Positions 46,713 through 60,442 of a stretch of DNA of 64,000 nt are shown piece by piece. The notes below the pieces were generated by a model. The model was not told where the DNA came from. It did not search any database and saw only the letters and a list, made by a program, of their open reading frames with translations. Positions within the stretch are counted from its first letter, which is position 1. Each line of letters starts with the position of its first letter. The DNA is taken from positions 12,419,909 through 12,483,908 of the forward strand of contig NW_025335589.1 in NCBI RefSeq assembly GCF_004798865.1. The letters are read 5' to 3'. Made by a program: the position numbers and the translations under genes. Source of the DNA: Varanus komodoensis. Taxonomy: Eukaryota; Chordata; Lepidosauria; Squamata; Varanidae.

Positions 46713-46780
46713 TCTGGCAAATTTGAAATAGGCAAATTTGAAATTCTGGCAAATTTGAAATTCTGGCAAATTTGAAATTA
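46713..46780. repeat. Minisatellite with core GGCAAATTTGAAAT
   Basis: Four copies of ctggcaaatttgaaatt or a close variant lie in tandem (period 16-18 bp; the second lacks the leading ttct). The copies are nearly identical, which implies recent slippage. Confidence 0.9.
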
Positions 46781-47259
46781 ACTCAGGTTAATTGTGTGTA
46801 CGCTAGAAAATTCAAAATGGCGGCAAGAAAAGCACAGCAGTGGTGCAAGCAGGCCACATGTTAATGCCAGGGTTATATAAAAGCAAATCTACAAATGATA
46901 TCAACATACAATCTTGAGAAGCTTTAGAAACTTTCATATATTGTATTTCATTCTTTTTAAAATGTAAAATTACTTTTAGTCTTCCATTAAGGATAGAATC
47001 CTTCCAATTGTTTATATGGTTTTAGAAAAAGTAACAAAATGTAATGTCATTTTCATTGACATTCTAGCTCAGAAAACTTGGGCAGGAGCTTCTGGGATTC
47101 TCACTGTCATGCTGAACATGTAAAGCCAAAGCCAAAACTTTAGCCACCATGGGCTTCTTTATATGACGGGATTAACTGATACTTTATCACTGCTTCTGTT
47201 TTCATTACGGGAAGAAAATGCATTCCCCCCCACCAAAGTTTGTATTTTTTGGTTTTCTG

Positions 47260-47402
47260 TTCATTGTAATTATGTGTCATCAAGTCATCTCCAAACTGAT
47301 GGTGACGGATTAATGCCCTCCAAAAAGTCTGAACCTTCCCAAGTCCATGTAAATTTAAGGCTGTGGATTCCTTTATGAAGTCAAGGCATCTCGTCTTCAT
47401 AT
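47260..47402 (-). repeat. RTE-clade LINE 3' end, inverted
   Basis: The words gtgtcatcaagtcatctcca, aactgatggtgacggattaa, tgccctccaaaaagtctgaa, aatttaaggctgtggattcc and tttatgaagtcaaggcatct match the complement of the squamate RTE-type 3' region (GTCATCAAGTCGCCTCCGACT...GACCTCCAAAA...GGCTGTGGCTTCCTTTATTGAGTCAA). An 86-codon minus-strand frame here is part of the LINE tail, not a host gene. Confidence 0.65.
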
Positions 47403-47821
47403 TCTATTTGATATATTCTTTCTATATGGTCTGACAATCAACCACAAGGTAATACTGGTACAAGGTAATAGATTCAATCTACAAAGTAATAGATCTGAAG
47501 TATGAAGGATTTGTGACTTTTCATGAGGCTAGTTTGAATTTCTTTTCTTGAAAAAAAAAACCCATGAAAATGTCTGGAAAACATGGAAAAGGCTCTAAAG
47601 AACAATGATATCATGAAAAGACCATGCACACTTCCATCATAACCATGCAATTATGCCTCATGTTGAAAAGATGCCAGTTGTTGTTTTTTTTCATATATTC
47701 ACACAAAATGAAAAAAGCCCTAAGGCGTTTGTCATCATTATAATTCTATACCCAGTGGAATCTTGAAATATAAATACTAAATTTGATCTACTCATTAGGT
47801 AAGCAAGTGCTCCATTTAGAC

Positions 47822-48208
47822 CAGTGATGGCAAACCTTTTAGAGACTGATTGCCCAAACTGCAACACAAAACCCACTTATTTATTGCAAAGTGCCAACAC
47901 TACAATAAAACCTGAAAACTGAGGTTTTAGTATAGAACAAACAACTCACAACCAGTCCAAGCATCCTTGGCATCGCACTGACCAGCCATGCAAAAGTTCG
48001 GATGAGTCACAGCTAATGAGCTGTGGCTCGTGACATCACCGCCTGGTGCTGCTATTCTTTTCCGAGCATGTGCATGGCCCCTATGTGTGCTGTTATCTGA
48101 TGGTTGGCTGCTGGGGCGAGGCAGGGGCAACTTGGGGCAACTTGGCTGCTGACAGAGAGGGCTCTGTGTGCCCGCTGTGGCACACATGCCATAGGTTCAC
48201 CATCACTG
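47822..48208 (+). mobile_element. Nonautonomous hAT element, copy 1 (387 bp)
   Basis: Starts CAGTGATGGCAAACCT and ends AGGTTCACCATCACTG, giving terminal inverted repeats of about 16 bp of the Charlie/Ac type. The interior carries the words cccacttatttattgcaaag, tgccaacactacaataaaac and gacagagagggctctgtg seen in widespread amniote hAT derivatives. No transposase frame is present. The 8-mer before it (atttagac) fits the nTnnnnAn target rule of Ac-type hATs, but the 8-mer after it (ccctaacc) does not match, so this copy is not a simple insertion. Confidence 0.85.
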
Positions 48209-48698
48209 CCCTAACCCTACCCTGGTGCACTAATATAGGGGTAAAATACCATTGAAAGGGGAGATTTTAAAAAAGCCATCCTTGAGTAGCTTTTTCTACA
48301 CAGCTCATCATTTCTGCCCCTTTTAAACACATTCCAACCATCAACATCATAAAAGGACACCTCATTTTTCTAACCCTAACCCTACCCTGGTGCACACCCC
48401 TAAACCTAATATAGGGCTAAAGTTCCATTAAAAAGAGGGCGGTTTTGGAAAAGCCTTCCTTGAGTAGCTTTTTCTGCACAATTCAGCATTTCTGCCCATT
48501 CCAAACACATTACAATCATCAAAATCATTCCAGGACACCTCGCTTTTCTAACCCAAACCCTACCCTGGTGCACACCCCTAAACCTAATATAGGGCTAAAG
48601 TTCCATTAAAAAGAGGGCGGTTTCGGAAAAGCCTTCCTTGAGTAGCTTTTTCTGCACAGCTCATCATTTTCTAAATGTTGTTTTTTCTAACCCTAACC
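48209..48698. repeat. Tandem array, 165-178-bp unit with telomere-like motif
   Basis: Three units begin with ccctaccctggtgcac at 48215, 48380 and 48558; the third is shortened to about 140 bp by internal loss. Each unit holds tatagggctaaa-type and ccttgagtagctttttctgc words. Each junction carries one or two CCCTAA hexamers (ctaaccctaaccctaccctg and variants). Units 2 and 3 differ at about one position over their first 100 bases, while unit 1 is more diverged and 13 bp shorter. The block begins and ends with the same 8 bases, ccctaacc. No coding frame. Confidence 0.9.
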
Positions 48699-49036
48699 CA
48701 GTGATGGTGAACCTTTTAGAGATCAAGTACCCAAATTGCAATCCAAATCCCACTTATTTATCGCAATGTGCCAACACTGCAATAAAACCTGAAAAAATAT
48801 ATATAACCTTGGCAGTGCATGACTGGCCATGCGAAAGCTCGGATGAGCAGTGGCTAATGAGTTGCGGCTCATGACGCCATTGTCTGGTGCCGCTACTCCT
48901 TTCTGAGCATGCGCATGGGCCCATGTGCGCTGTTATCAGATGCTTGGCTGCTGGGGCAATTTTGGGGCAACTTGATTCACATGCTGACAGAGAGGGCTTT
49001 CCGTGTGGCACGCATGCTGTAGGTTCGCCACCACTG
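48699..49036 (+). mobile_element. Nonautonomous hAT element, copy 2 (338 bp)
   Basis: Same family and orientation as the copy at 47822: it starts CAGTGATGGTGAACCTTTTA and ends AGGTTCGCCACCACTG. Shared interior words include cccacttatttatcgcaatg, ggctgctggggcaa and gacagagagggct. It lacks the segment around ggttttagtatagaacaaac found in copy 1 and has a TA-rich filler instead. The base before it is part of the tandem array (ccctaacc). The 8-mer after it (atctagat) fits the Ac-type target rule. Confidence 0.85.
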
Positions 49037-49156
49037 ATCTAGATCATTAATGTAGGCGCTCTGAAAGAAAATCCTGACATGAGAATTCATTGCGAAAATT
49101 GTTAGGTGGCCCTAATAAAGTGAGATACTTTCTTTGACTGGAAAATATATGAGGTA

Positions 49157-49184
49157 TTGTGTGTGTGTGTGTGTGTGTGTGTGT
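49157..49184. repeat. (GT)n microsatellite
   Basis: About fourteen GT units just past the hAT/tandem-array composite. Confidence 0.95.
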
Positions 49185-49205
49185 AAACATCAAATTGTGT
49201 TTATG

Positions 49206-49398
49206 AGAGCCATTGTAGTGTAGTGGGTAGAGAATTGGACTGGGATCTGAAAGAATGGGTGTGGGCCAGTCACAGACTCACATGATAACCTCTCCCACAG
49301 TGTTGTTAGGAGGATAAGATTAAGAGGAGAAGCAGATTATATAAACTGCCTTGAGTTACTTAAAGGAAAGTGGGGGATATAAATATAATAAATAAATG
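49206..49398 (+). repeat. Sauria SINE, box B region deleted
   Basis: Head gagccattgtagtgtagtgg gtagagaattggactggga, body gtgggccagtcacagactca, and tail cttgagttacttaaaggaaa gtgggggatataaat with AATAAATAA. The stretch that should hold box B and the CCATG segment is replaced by a short gaaagaatggg, so the internal promoter is broken. Third Sauria-type copy in the window. Confidence 0.85.
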
Positions 49399-49445
49399 CA
49401 TTTTAGTGCTCATCATGGAAATGACCAAAAGTTAAGTACTCTGAA

Positions 49446-49503
49446 CTCTCATTTATTTCACTGGAAGTGGGTGCATCAGTTTCTCCACTGAAATAAATGA
49501 GAG
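49446..49503. repeat. 20-bp inverted repeat, one mismatch
   Basis: ctctcatttatttcactgga (49446-49465) pairs with tccactgaaataaatgagag (49484-49503), leaving an 18-base loop and one mismatch. It resembles the core of short palindromic repeats common in squamates that carry CCATTGAAATCAATGGG. It may be a MITE core. Confidence 0.8.
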
Positions 49504-51489
49504 TAAACTCAAAGTTCTTAAGAATGGAGGTTTCCAAGATTATCATGCCTTGTCAGGCTGTTGCTAGCAGGACAAGAGTAGCAAAGAGGACATATTTGCC
49601 TCTTCATTCTCCAAGTCTCAGTTTGTCTAGCTGGATCTTGGCCCCAGAGACAAAGACAGGCGTGAACATTCTTTGGTCCACATCCTTTTTCCACCCTGCC
49701 CACCTCTCTTTCCCCATCCTTCATATTGTCACTGAAGAATCACCAGGAATGGACTGATGTGGGGTTTTCTGCAGTGGTTGGGAGAAGCAGATAATGGAGA
49801 AATGGTCACAGCTACATCCATAGCCTGCAAGTGTGTTTATGGGAAGTAGTGGGGAGCTACCATATTTTATGGTTTCTATGACACTATCTGGATTGCCTCC
49901 TAAAATAGGCTGGACTGTGTATTGCAAATGTATAATCAAATCAGCATGTCTGCCATCTGACTCAATAAGACCAGGGTAAATAAGCAGTTAAGAGTCTTGG
50001 CACAATTAATGGGCATGCTCAAGTAAATGGCGGATTGAATCAGTATAACTCTTCAGATTTACAATTTGTGTTTTTAATCCTTTGGTTGTAACAGTCATTT
50101 CTACAACATAAACCCTAGCAATCAATTGAATCCAAAGTTCACAGCAAATGGCTGCTCAGTTCTTGTGCAAACTAAAGCCTAGGGACAAGGGAAAGACTAG
50201 AATTATCAGGCCTGAGCTTTACACTAAAGCTTTTATACTAAAAGAGACCTACCATAGGGAGGTCCTTAGAAGTGATTTATGTTCTTGTGTGCTGGCTAGT
50301 GATGTTCCAAATTAGCTTGATAGATGGGATGTTAGGCACTGAGAGATAGAAGTACATTTTTTTCCTGAGCTTTTGTGCTGTTTTCCAGTCTTAGGTAAAA
50401 CATTTTTGTCTGCCTTGCTTTTTATGGCCTATACTTGCTGCATGCCTTACACAGTCAGATATACTGTTTATTTCATAAACATAAACAAGAACTTAATCAA
50501 TTCTTTAGCTGTCTAAATGTTAAATTATAGCGATCAGGCTCATAGTATTAACAACTGACATTTTCACATGCCTAATACATCTTCAGTGCTCCTTTATTGT
50601 TTATATTGTGTTTTTAAGTCAATTAAGAGTTTCATTATCTTTACTATATCCAGCCTGAACAGCTATATGAGATAGGTTAGCATATATGTTGTTATGACAG
50701 AAAATGAGATCAAGCTATAGTGATTTTTGAAAAGCTGCTAAACGATTCAAGCAGGATTTGGACCTGTCACTCTAGCTGCCTTGAATGCTAACTGTCTGTC
50801 TGTCTTTCATCTATTTATGTATGCATGCATCCGTCCATGCATGTATCTATTACCTCTTTCCTTTTTTGATAGAAACTGGGGTAAAATACAATGAATATTC
50901 ATTGTTCATCAGGATAAATGTCCAGGTGAACATATTTTGGAAAAAATGTTGCTTTTTCCCATTCCTTCACATACTAGCTAGTGATTAAAAATGACATACA
51001 GGGAAGGATCCAAACATTTAGTTTCTATCTAACTTGTAAAAAAAGACTGGCCACTAAAATTGAGTGGTTATCAGCATTTGAAAACAAGCCAAAACAATGC
51101 TCAGAATATCATTGAAATGTAGGAACAATGTATAATGGTGAAAGGAAGTCAGAGTTGTAAAAGGGTTGCAGAAGAAGGCAAGAGGAATACTAGACAGAGC
51201 TATTGGTGAAACATTTGGAAATAAGCACAGGAATTATTATTGCGCAGACTCAAACTTAATGAGAATAGACCTTAATCTATATTAGATCAATGCATGTTGA
51301 AATCTGTCTTCTAATCCTGAATGTTTTTGTCCTCTCACAAAAGGGGGGGAAAAGTAAGACTTGGTCCACTATTAAACTCCCAAGTCATTGAGGTGTACTC
51401 AAGACTCTGACCATAAGTGGTGGAAATTTTCAGTGGGCACAAACAGCACTGAAGAATGCAGTTTTCACAGTATTCTTACCGTCCATACA

Positions 51490-52168
51490 AAGTAGCTTAA
51501 AGCAACTTTAACTGCTCTGGTAACTTCCTGCTTGGATTACTGCAACGTGCTCTACGTGGGGCTGCCCTTGGAAATTTTCCAGATTCTGCAACTAGAACAG
51601 AATAGAGCTACCTGGCTGCTGACGGGGACCGGCCATTACTCTCACATAAAGCTGGTCCTCTACCAGCTCCACTGGCTTCCAGTTGAAGTCCAGGCCCAAT
51701 TCAAGGTGCTGGTTTTGACCTATAAAGCCCTGAACAGCTTGGGACCAGGATACCTGAAGGAACATCTCCTTCCTTATATGCCCTCACACCCCTTAAGATC
51801 TGCAAGAGAAGCCCTGCTCTGGGAACCCTCTCTAAGAGAGGTAAAAAGGTTATCAACTCAGAATATGGCCTTCTCTTCCGTGGCGCCCAGACTCTGGAAT
51901 GCACTTCCAGAGAGGTACGCCTGGTGCCAAGTTTTTACTCTTTTCGGTGCCAGGCCAAAACCTTTTTATTTAAACAGTATTTTAAAATTTAACAACTTTT
52001 AACGTTCAGTTGCTCTGTTTGCTCTGTGATTTATTGTGTGGTTCTGTTTCTATTATTTATTAGAAATGATTGTTTTAATTGTTCTTTTAAATATTATAAG
52101 CTGTCCTGAGATTTTGAATAATAGGATGGCATAGAAAAGCTTTAAATAAATAAAGCAAGCAAGCAAGC
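51490..52168 (+). mobile_element. L2/CR1-superfamily LINE, 5'-truncated
   Basis: A 156-codon open frame (51532-52002) and its upstream extension encode the end of ORF2: LDYCN-type start (MDYCNVLYVGLP), QLEQNRATWLLTGTG, LHWLPVEVQAQFKVLVLTYK, ALNSLGPGYLKEHLLPY and FSSVAPRLWNALPERY. These are hallmark C-terminal motifs of L2-type LINEs. A 3' UTR with ttataagctgtcctgagatt and a tail of AAATAAATAAAGCAAGCAAG units follows. There is one long undisrupted frame, so it is younger than the neighbouring L1 piece. The reverse-transcriptase core and endonuclease are missing. Confidence 0.9.
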
Positions 52169-53136
52169 TAACGTCTGATATAATACTTGATTCTATTAAT
52201 AGCATGCAATAAATGGGAATGCATATCAAAAACTATGTTATACAATTTGTGCTAAGTCTAGGAAACCATCAACATTCCCTTTGTAAGAAGTCCTTTTTGT
52301 AAGCAGTCCATGTTCCAGCATATTCTCAAATAAGAAAGTTGAACATATGACTGAATGGCCCCAACTTTTTCATTTTACATTTTCATCTTGAACATCAGAC
52401 TTGTCCATTGTTCAGAATGTACTGTATGCTTTGATAAATATGGAAACTTCACTCACTCACTCAACAGAGGCTGCATTATTTCTGCCAATCTCTTATGTCA
52501 TACTAAACATCATTTTGGATTGTCCTCCAACCATTAAGAGCAGCTTTTCAGAGAGTAGAGGTGCAGGCAGGACAGAGGTACAGAAGTCTTATTTTAAGAT
52601 AGCATCTCTCACTGAACTTAGGATCCTAGCCAGAGTGATTTCAAATCTAATTCCAAACAGCTTTAACAGCCACCTAGTGTGTAAATGCATACTGGTATTT
52701 AAATTTCTTTAAATTGGCCAAGCAGTCTTGCTGACCTTACAAAAGACCCCTAATGTTCAGTTTGGCATGTGCCTGTGAATAAGTGAATGAGTGTATGTGA
52801 GCAGACAAGATCCAGGGAAAATAAGTACACAATCTTTATCTCTGAAATAAAGACCTCTCCCTTCTTTTAATCCAGCTGAACTTTTGGGAAGCTATTATTT
52901 TCTGCAGCAGTGGAGGAGATGTCAAGCAATCTTTCTAGAAAATACCTCGAGAAAATTAGTGATTTGCAGCTATATGAATTTGATCTAATGGAAATCTAGC
53001 ATCCTATCAAAAAAATTACCAAAATATGTTATAGAACCATCAAACTTGTTCTTATCTATAGATTCACTAAAATTTATCATCACTTCCAAAAAATTATCTT
53101 GCTTTGTTAGCTGTCAGAGAATGTAAAAAAATGCTA

Positions 53137-56168
<3,032 letters not shown>

Positions 56169-57861
56169 TCAGAGAAAAGCATAACACAACAAACTGAATA
56201 TGAATTATTAAACAATAAAAATTAAAGCAATCGGTGCTCACAAGGCCCATACCTATATATCATGGCAAATTGGAAGAACACCTTCCAATACCTTACCTAC
56301 ATATTTCCAAAAGTCCGTTACTTCCACCATAAAACAAGATCATGCAATAGCACTGATTTCATGCAGACATATTTGCTGCTTGGCTTTTAGGCAGCCATCT
56401 GTTTGAATAGACTGCCCCTGAATCATTACATGTATTTTGCATGAGTTTATTTTACGTTTTTTAAGGACTGTGGTGGCCATGCTCCAGTGATCATGCTACA
56501 TAGTGAAACCACAGCTTGAGTTATAAAATAATTAAAAAGAAGGTAGGAGATGAATAGCCCTTAGACCACCTTGTAAACATAATTCAATTTCCCTGCCAAA
56601 AACAAAAAAAAGACCTTTTCCCTCAAACATTTGGAAGAAATGAACTTTTGACTCCTTCAACTATATTCTATTTCTAGTCAAATTATAGAAACAATCCTTA
56701 AATGTGAATTTAAACACATAACATCTGTGTTTATCTGAATATTGAAGAGGGAAACCTGATTGAGGGAAAGCTAGGGAAAATGAAAAATCCAGAGGATAAT
56801 TTATGAGTTCCAGAAGACATTTCTCAAAAGAAAAGAGAACAAAGAAAAAATTCTAAGCTTATTCTAAATCAAAATATAGAAAGTTTGCCCATCTCGTGTT
56901 CTCACTTTCCAAACTGAGAAAACCTGCAGTAGGGTCCTCAGAAAAGCATGAAGTGGTTAATCTGTGGTTCATATATTTCCTTGTATGTTCCCTTGGACTC
57001 ATTGGAGGGTTGATTTTGCCTTAACTTTCCATATCCAGGCAGACCATTGTCACACAATTAGGTGTTTTATATGACTATAGAATCAAGGATGAGGTAAGGT
57101 TGCTTCTGACAACTTTCAGTACACATTGTCATCTTATGCAAAGCAATGTTCTTCAAAAAATGCAAGATGCATCAAGTTAAGTTAGTATCATGAACTGGTC
57201 ATACAGAGTTCATCCACAGCTGGGGATCTCCTGTGAATATCATTCTCCTTTGCCACAGTATCCACCCTTTCTCTGCCACAGGCTATGGACGTTGCATTCT
57301 ATTTGTAAAATATGTGCATGTATCATACCTGTAGAAGCAGTCAAAAGTCCATCTACTCAAAGTCAGAACAGTAGAACATTACATAATCCAAGATAAATTA
57401 ATGTAAACTTAGTGAAATAATGTATTTTATTAACTGGATGCACTTATTCTTAATTGAAATAATTCATTGATCATGGACAGCCAACTCTCTGTTCCATGAG
57501 TCCAAGTGAAAACTACCAAAGTAGTACTCATTTTTCATATTTCCTCCCTGTGTCTTTCTGTTGCAACCAAGTGGAAATCCTATTTCTCTGTCTTTCTACA
57601 CCAAGTCTGGCTCAAAGTTCTATAGGTTTTAAGGATCTGCTTTAGGTAGTGCAAGGATTATAAGTAACCTTCTTTCCAGGGAGCACAATATTTCAAATAA
57701 AAAAAATGAATTTTACAGAAGAAAAACATCAATGGCAAGTTTTAAATCTCAGTGGATACACACACATGCCTGGACACACATAGTGTGTAAGCAAAGAAAG
57801 CAAATAACCAAAGAAAAATGCATTCAGCTAGCCTGTTATGAGAGCAATTTGCTGAGGGAAA

Positions 57862-57904
57862 TATATATATAATGAATTAATTAATTAATAATAATTAATT
57901 AACT
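57862..57904. repeat. AT-rich simple repeat (TA / AATT)
   Basis: A TA run followed by aattaattaattaataataa ttaatt. Low-complexity tract. Confidence 0.85.
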
Positions 57905-58556
57905 GGAATGTGTCCCTATTTTATTCATGGCCCTGCCAAAAAAATATCTTATCACTACTGGGCCTTTTCCTCCAGCCACTTTTCTTTGCTCAAGGACTCT
58001 GACCTTCTTTCCTTCTGCCTTTCCTTTTTTTTTCTGAACATCTTCCTTTGCTTCATTAATTAAAAATTAATCTATTTTTGCTTCCCAATTTCAATCCAGG
58101 TAGTAGTTTCTGGTTCATTTCTACAAATGATGTCTTTGTTACCTGAGCTAATACTTTTTCTTCTTTCTATTGAATTTTTGTTGAATTGAATGATTTTCTA
58201 ATCTTCTGAGCAAAACCTTTTGACCAATATATTCTAAACAGACTAGCATACAGACTGAAAAGGATTCAACTTTGCAATAGCCTGAAATCAGATGTGATAT
58301 AAAAAAATAAGGATAATAGCCTGCGTATGGCTGTTTTGGATAATATTTAGGGATGCTTGAAAAAAATGGGAATCTTTAGATTTTTTAATGTTTTCATTCC
58401 CTTGGCCCAAATTCAGATTACTGCAGAAATAGGACAAAGTGGACTTATGCATTACTTATGTGCAGAAGTGACATGGACTGGAAACAGACTAATTTGGCAA
58501 CTGCTAATGACATTATGGCAATTCATATGCTATAGAAAGAATAGAACATTTTAAAG

Positions 58557-59372
58557 AAGATATCACAAGCTGGAATTAAGATTGCTGGGAGAAATATCAA
58601 CAACCTCAGATATGCAGATGATACCACTCTAATGGCAGAAAGTGAAGAGGAACTAAAGAGCCTCTTGATGCGAGTGAAAGAGGAGAGCGCAAAAGTTGGC
58701 TTGAAACTCAACATTAAGAAAACTAAGATCATGGCATCTGGTCCTCTCACTTCCTGGCAAATAGATGGGGAAGAAATGGAGGTAGTGACAGATTTTATTT
58801 TCCTGGGCTCCAAGATCACCACAGACGGGGACTGCAGCCAATTAAAAGACGCTTGCTTCTGGGGAGTAAGCTATGGCAAATCTAGACAGCATACTAAAAA
58901 GCAGAGACATCACCCTGCCAACAAAACTGCACATAGTCAAGGCTATGGTTTTCCCAGTGCAATGTATGGCTGTGAAAGCTGGACCATAAGGAAGGCTGAG
59001 CACAAAAGGATTGAGGCCTTTGAATTGTGGTGCTGGAGGAGACTCCTGCGAGTCCCTTGGACTGCAAGGTGGTCAGTCCTAGAGGAGATCAACCCTGACT
59101 GCTCTTTAGAAGGCCGGATGCTGAAGATGAAACTCAAATACTTTGGCCACCTAATGAGAAGGAAGGACTTCTTGGAGAAGAGCCTAATGCTGGGAACAAT
59201 TGACAGCAAAAGAAAAAGGGGACGGCAGAGGATGAGGTGGCTACATGGAGTCATGGAAGCAGTCAACGTGAGCTTAAGTGGACACCGGGGGATGGTGGAG
59301 GACAGGAAGGCCTGGAGGAATGTTGTCCATGGGGTCGCGATGGGTCAGACACGACAAAGAAGATATAGCAAC
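58557..59372 (+). mobile_element. Bov-B (RTE clade) LINE, 5'-truncated
   Basis: The protein reads ISNLRYADDTT-like (INNLRYADDTTLMAESEEE), GLKLNIKKTKIMASGP, VTDFIFLGSKITTDGDCS, AMYGCESWTIRKAEHKRI, EAFELWCWRRLLRVPWTAR, KYFGHLMRRKDFLEKSLMLG and RGRQRMRWLHGVMEAVN, ending at HGVAMGQTR. It matches the C-terminal half of Bov-B reverse transcriptase, including the catalytic YADD (58611-58622). A 260-codon open frame (58632-59414) covers most of it; between about 58835 and 58950 the reading slips out of frame and back. It ends at the expected 3' terminus (gggtcgcgatgggtcagaca cgac). It is 5'-truncated and lacks the endonuclease. Confidence 0.93.
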
Positions 59373-59464
59373 CTAAAAGTGGCAAATAGTGCCCTTTTTC
59401 TTCTCTCTCAATAAATCATGTGTAATCTCACCTTCATAAAGTTGTAACAAAGCAGGGACCTCAA

Positions 59465-59575
59465 GGATTCTTTTGGAATAATTAACAGTGTAATTATCAT
59501 GCATGCAGAAGAACATACTATTGTGTTCAGTGGGACTTATTGCAAGTGAGGCTGTATAGGATTGCAGCCTGGAAA
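59465..59575. repeat. Short squamate interspersed repeat
   Basis: The words tgttcagtgggacttattgc and gtataggattgcagcct match the family with TTCAGTGGGACTTACTTCTG and GCATAGGATTGCAGCC. It lies about 100 bases past the Bov-B end. Family name uncertain. Confidence 0.5.
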
Positions 59576-60324
59576 ATATATTGAATTTAACATATGCTAT
59601 TAATTAACATGATCATTGCCATCATCACTACCATCTCCATCTATTCCTTTGGCATTACTGCAAATCAAAAGAAACATCATGGGATTCCTAAGTGTCTATG
59701 GAAGCACAGTACTCATGTGCAATGGAAGCGATTCCTATGGGATTTATAGGACCCTGAACCTGGAAGTTTCTATGCATTTCCTTCATCCTCATCTGCCAAG
59801 TCAAGCTGCACAAGATCTATCCCAGGAAGGATTGTGCCCAATTAAATAAAGTAAATATCCGTTAACTGATTTTTGGCAATAATTTTGTTCACAATTTTTG
59901 TTTCACTAAATTTAACAAGAAGGTTCAAAAGTGGCACATAATTAATGAGAGGGAAAATCACATTCATAGCTGATCAGCACTCACCGGATTATATTGAGTC
60001 ATTTATGACTGTAATATTACATGAGCTGGGATTTAAGGCAAAGCTATTGTGTGATGTAATTGTAAAATATGAGTTGCCGTCTACAAATGTACAACTGCAT
60101 TAACAATAAAACCTTCTAATTAAAATGGATTACTTACTCCCATCTCTTCAGATTATTTACATCTACCATGTTTTCAACAGATCCCTATTAATTAAATTTT
60201 AATACTTAGATCATCTGATACTGTGTTCTTTCCAGACATAAATGTGGACTTCAAAGTGAAATTTATCTACTATTTCACAGGACAACTTGCTATACTGTAG
60301 AATAGTCTTCGCAAACTTGTTATC

Positions 60325-60442
60325 CCCCAGTTGTTTTGGACTTCATTTCTCATCAGCTCCAGCAAGCATGACCAATAGCAAGGAATGCTGGGAATTTTAG
60401 TCTAAAACTTCTGGAAAGAACAAGGTTGGGAAATGCTGGGTT
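60325..60442. repeat. Palindromic DNA-transposon-like repeat, copy 2
   Basis: The words gttttggacttcatttctca, tcagctccagcaagcatgac, caatagcaaggaatgctggg, aattttagtctaaaacttct, gga and ggttgggaaatgctgg follow the same order as at 24090. The mirror halves (gacttcatttctcat / ggaattttagtc) remain visible. Confidence 0.6.

Noticed and set aside
46713-46780. CRISPR-like spaced repeats
   Set aside because: A short eukaryotic minisatellite with no unique spacers, in vertebrate DNA.
47140-47400. 86-codon minus-strand open frame
   Set aside because: It matches an RTE-type LINE 3' end, so it is repeat sequence rather than a gene.
48209-48698. Genuine interstitial telomere array
   Set aside because: Only one or two CCCTAA hexamers occur per junction; the body of the unit is not telomeric.
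58523-59266. Minus-strand open frames opposite the Bov-B piece
   Set aside because: They are antisense shadows of the LINE reverse-transcriptase frame.
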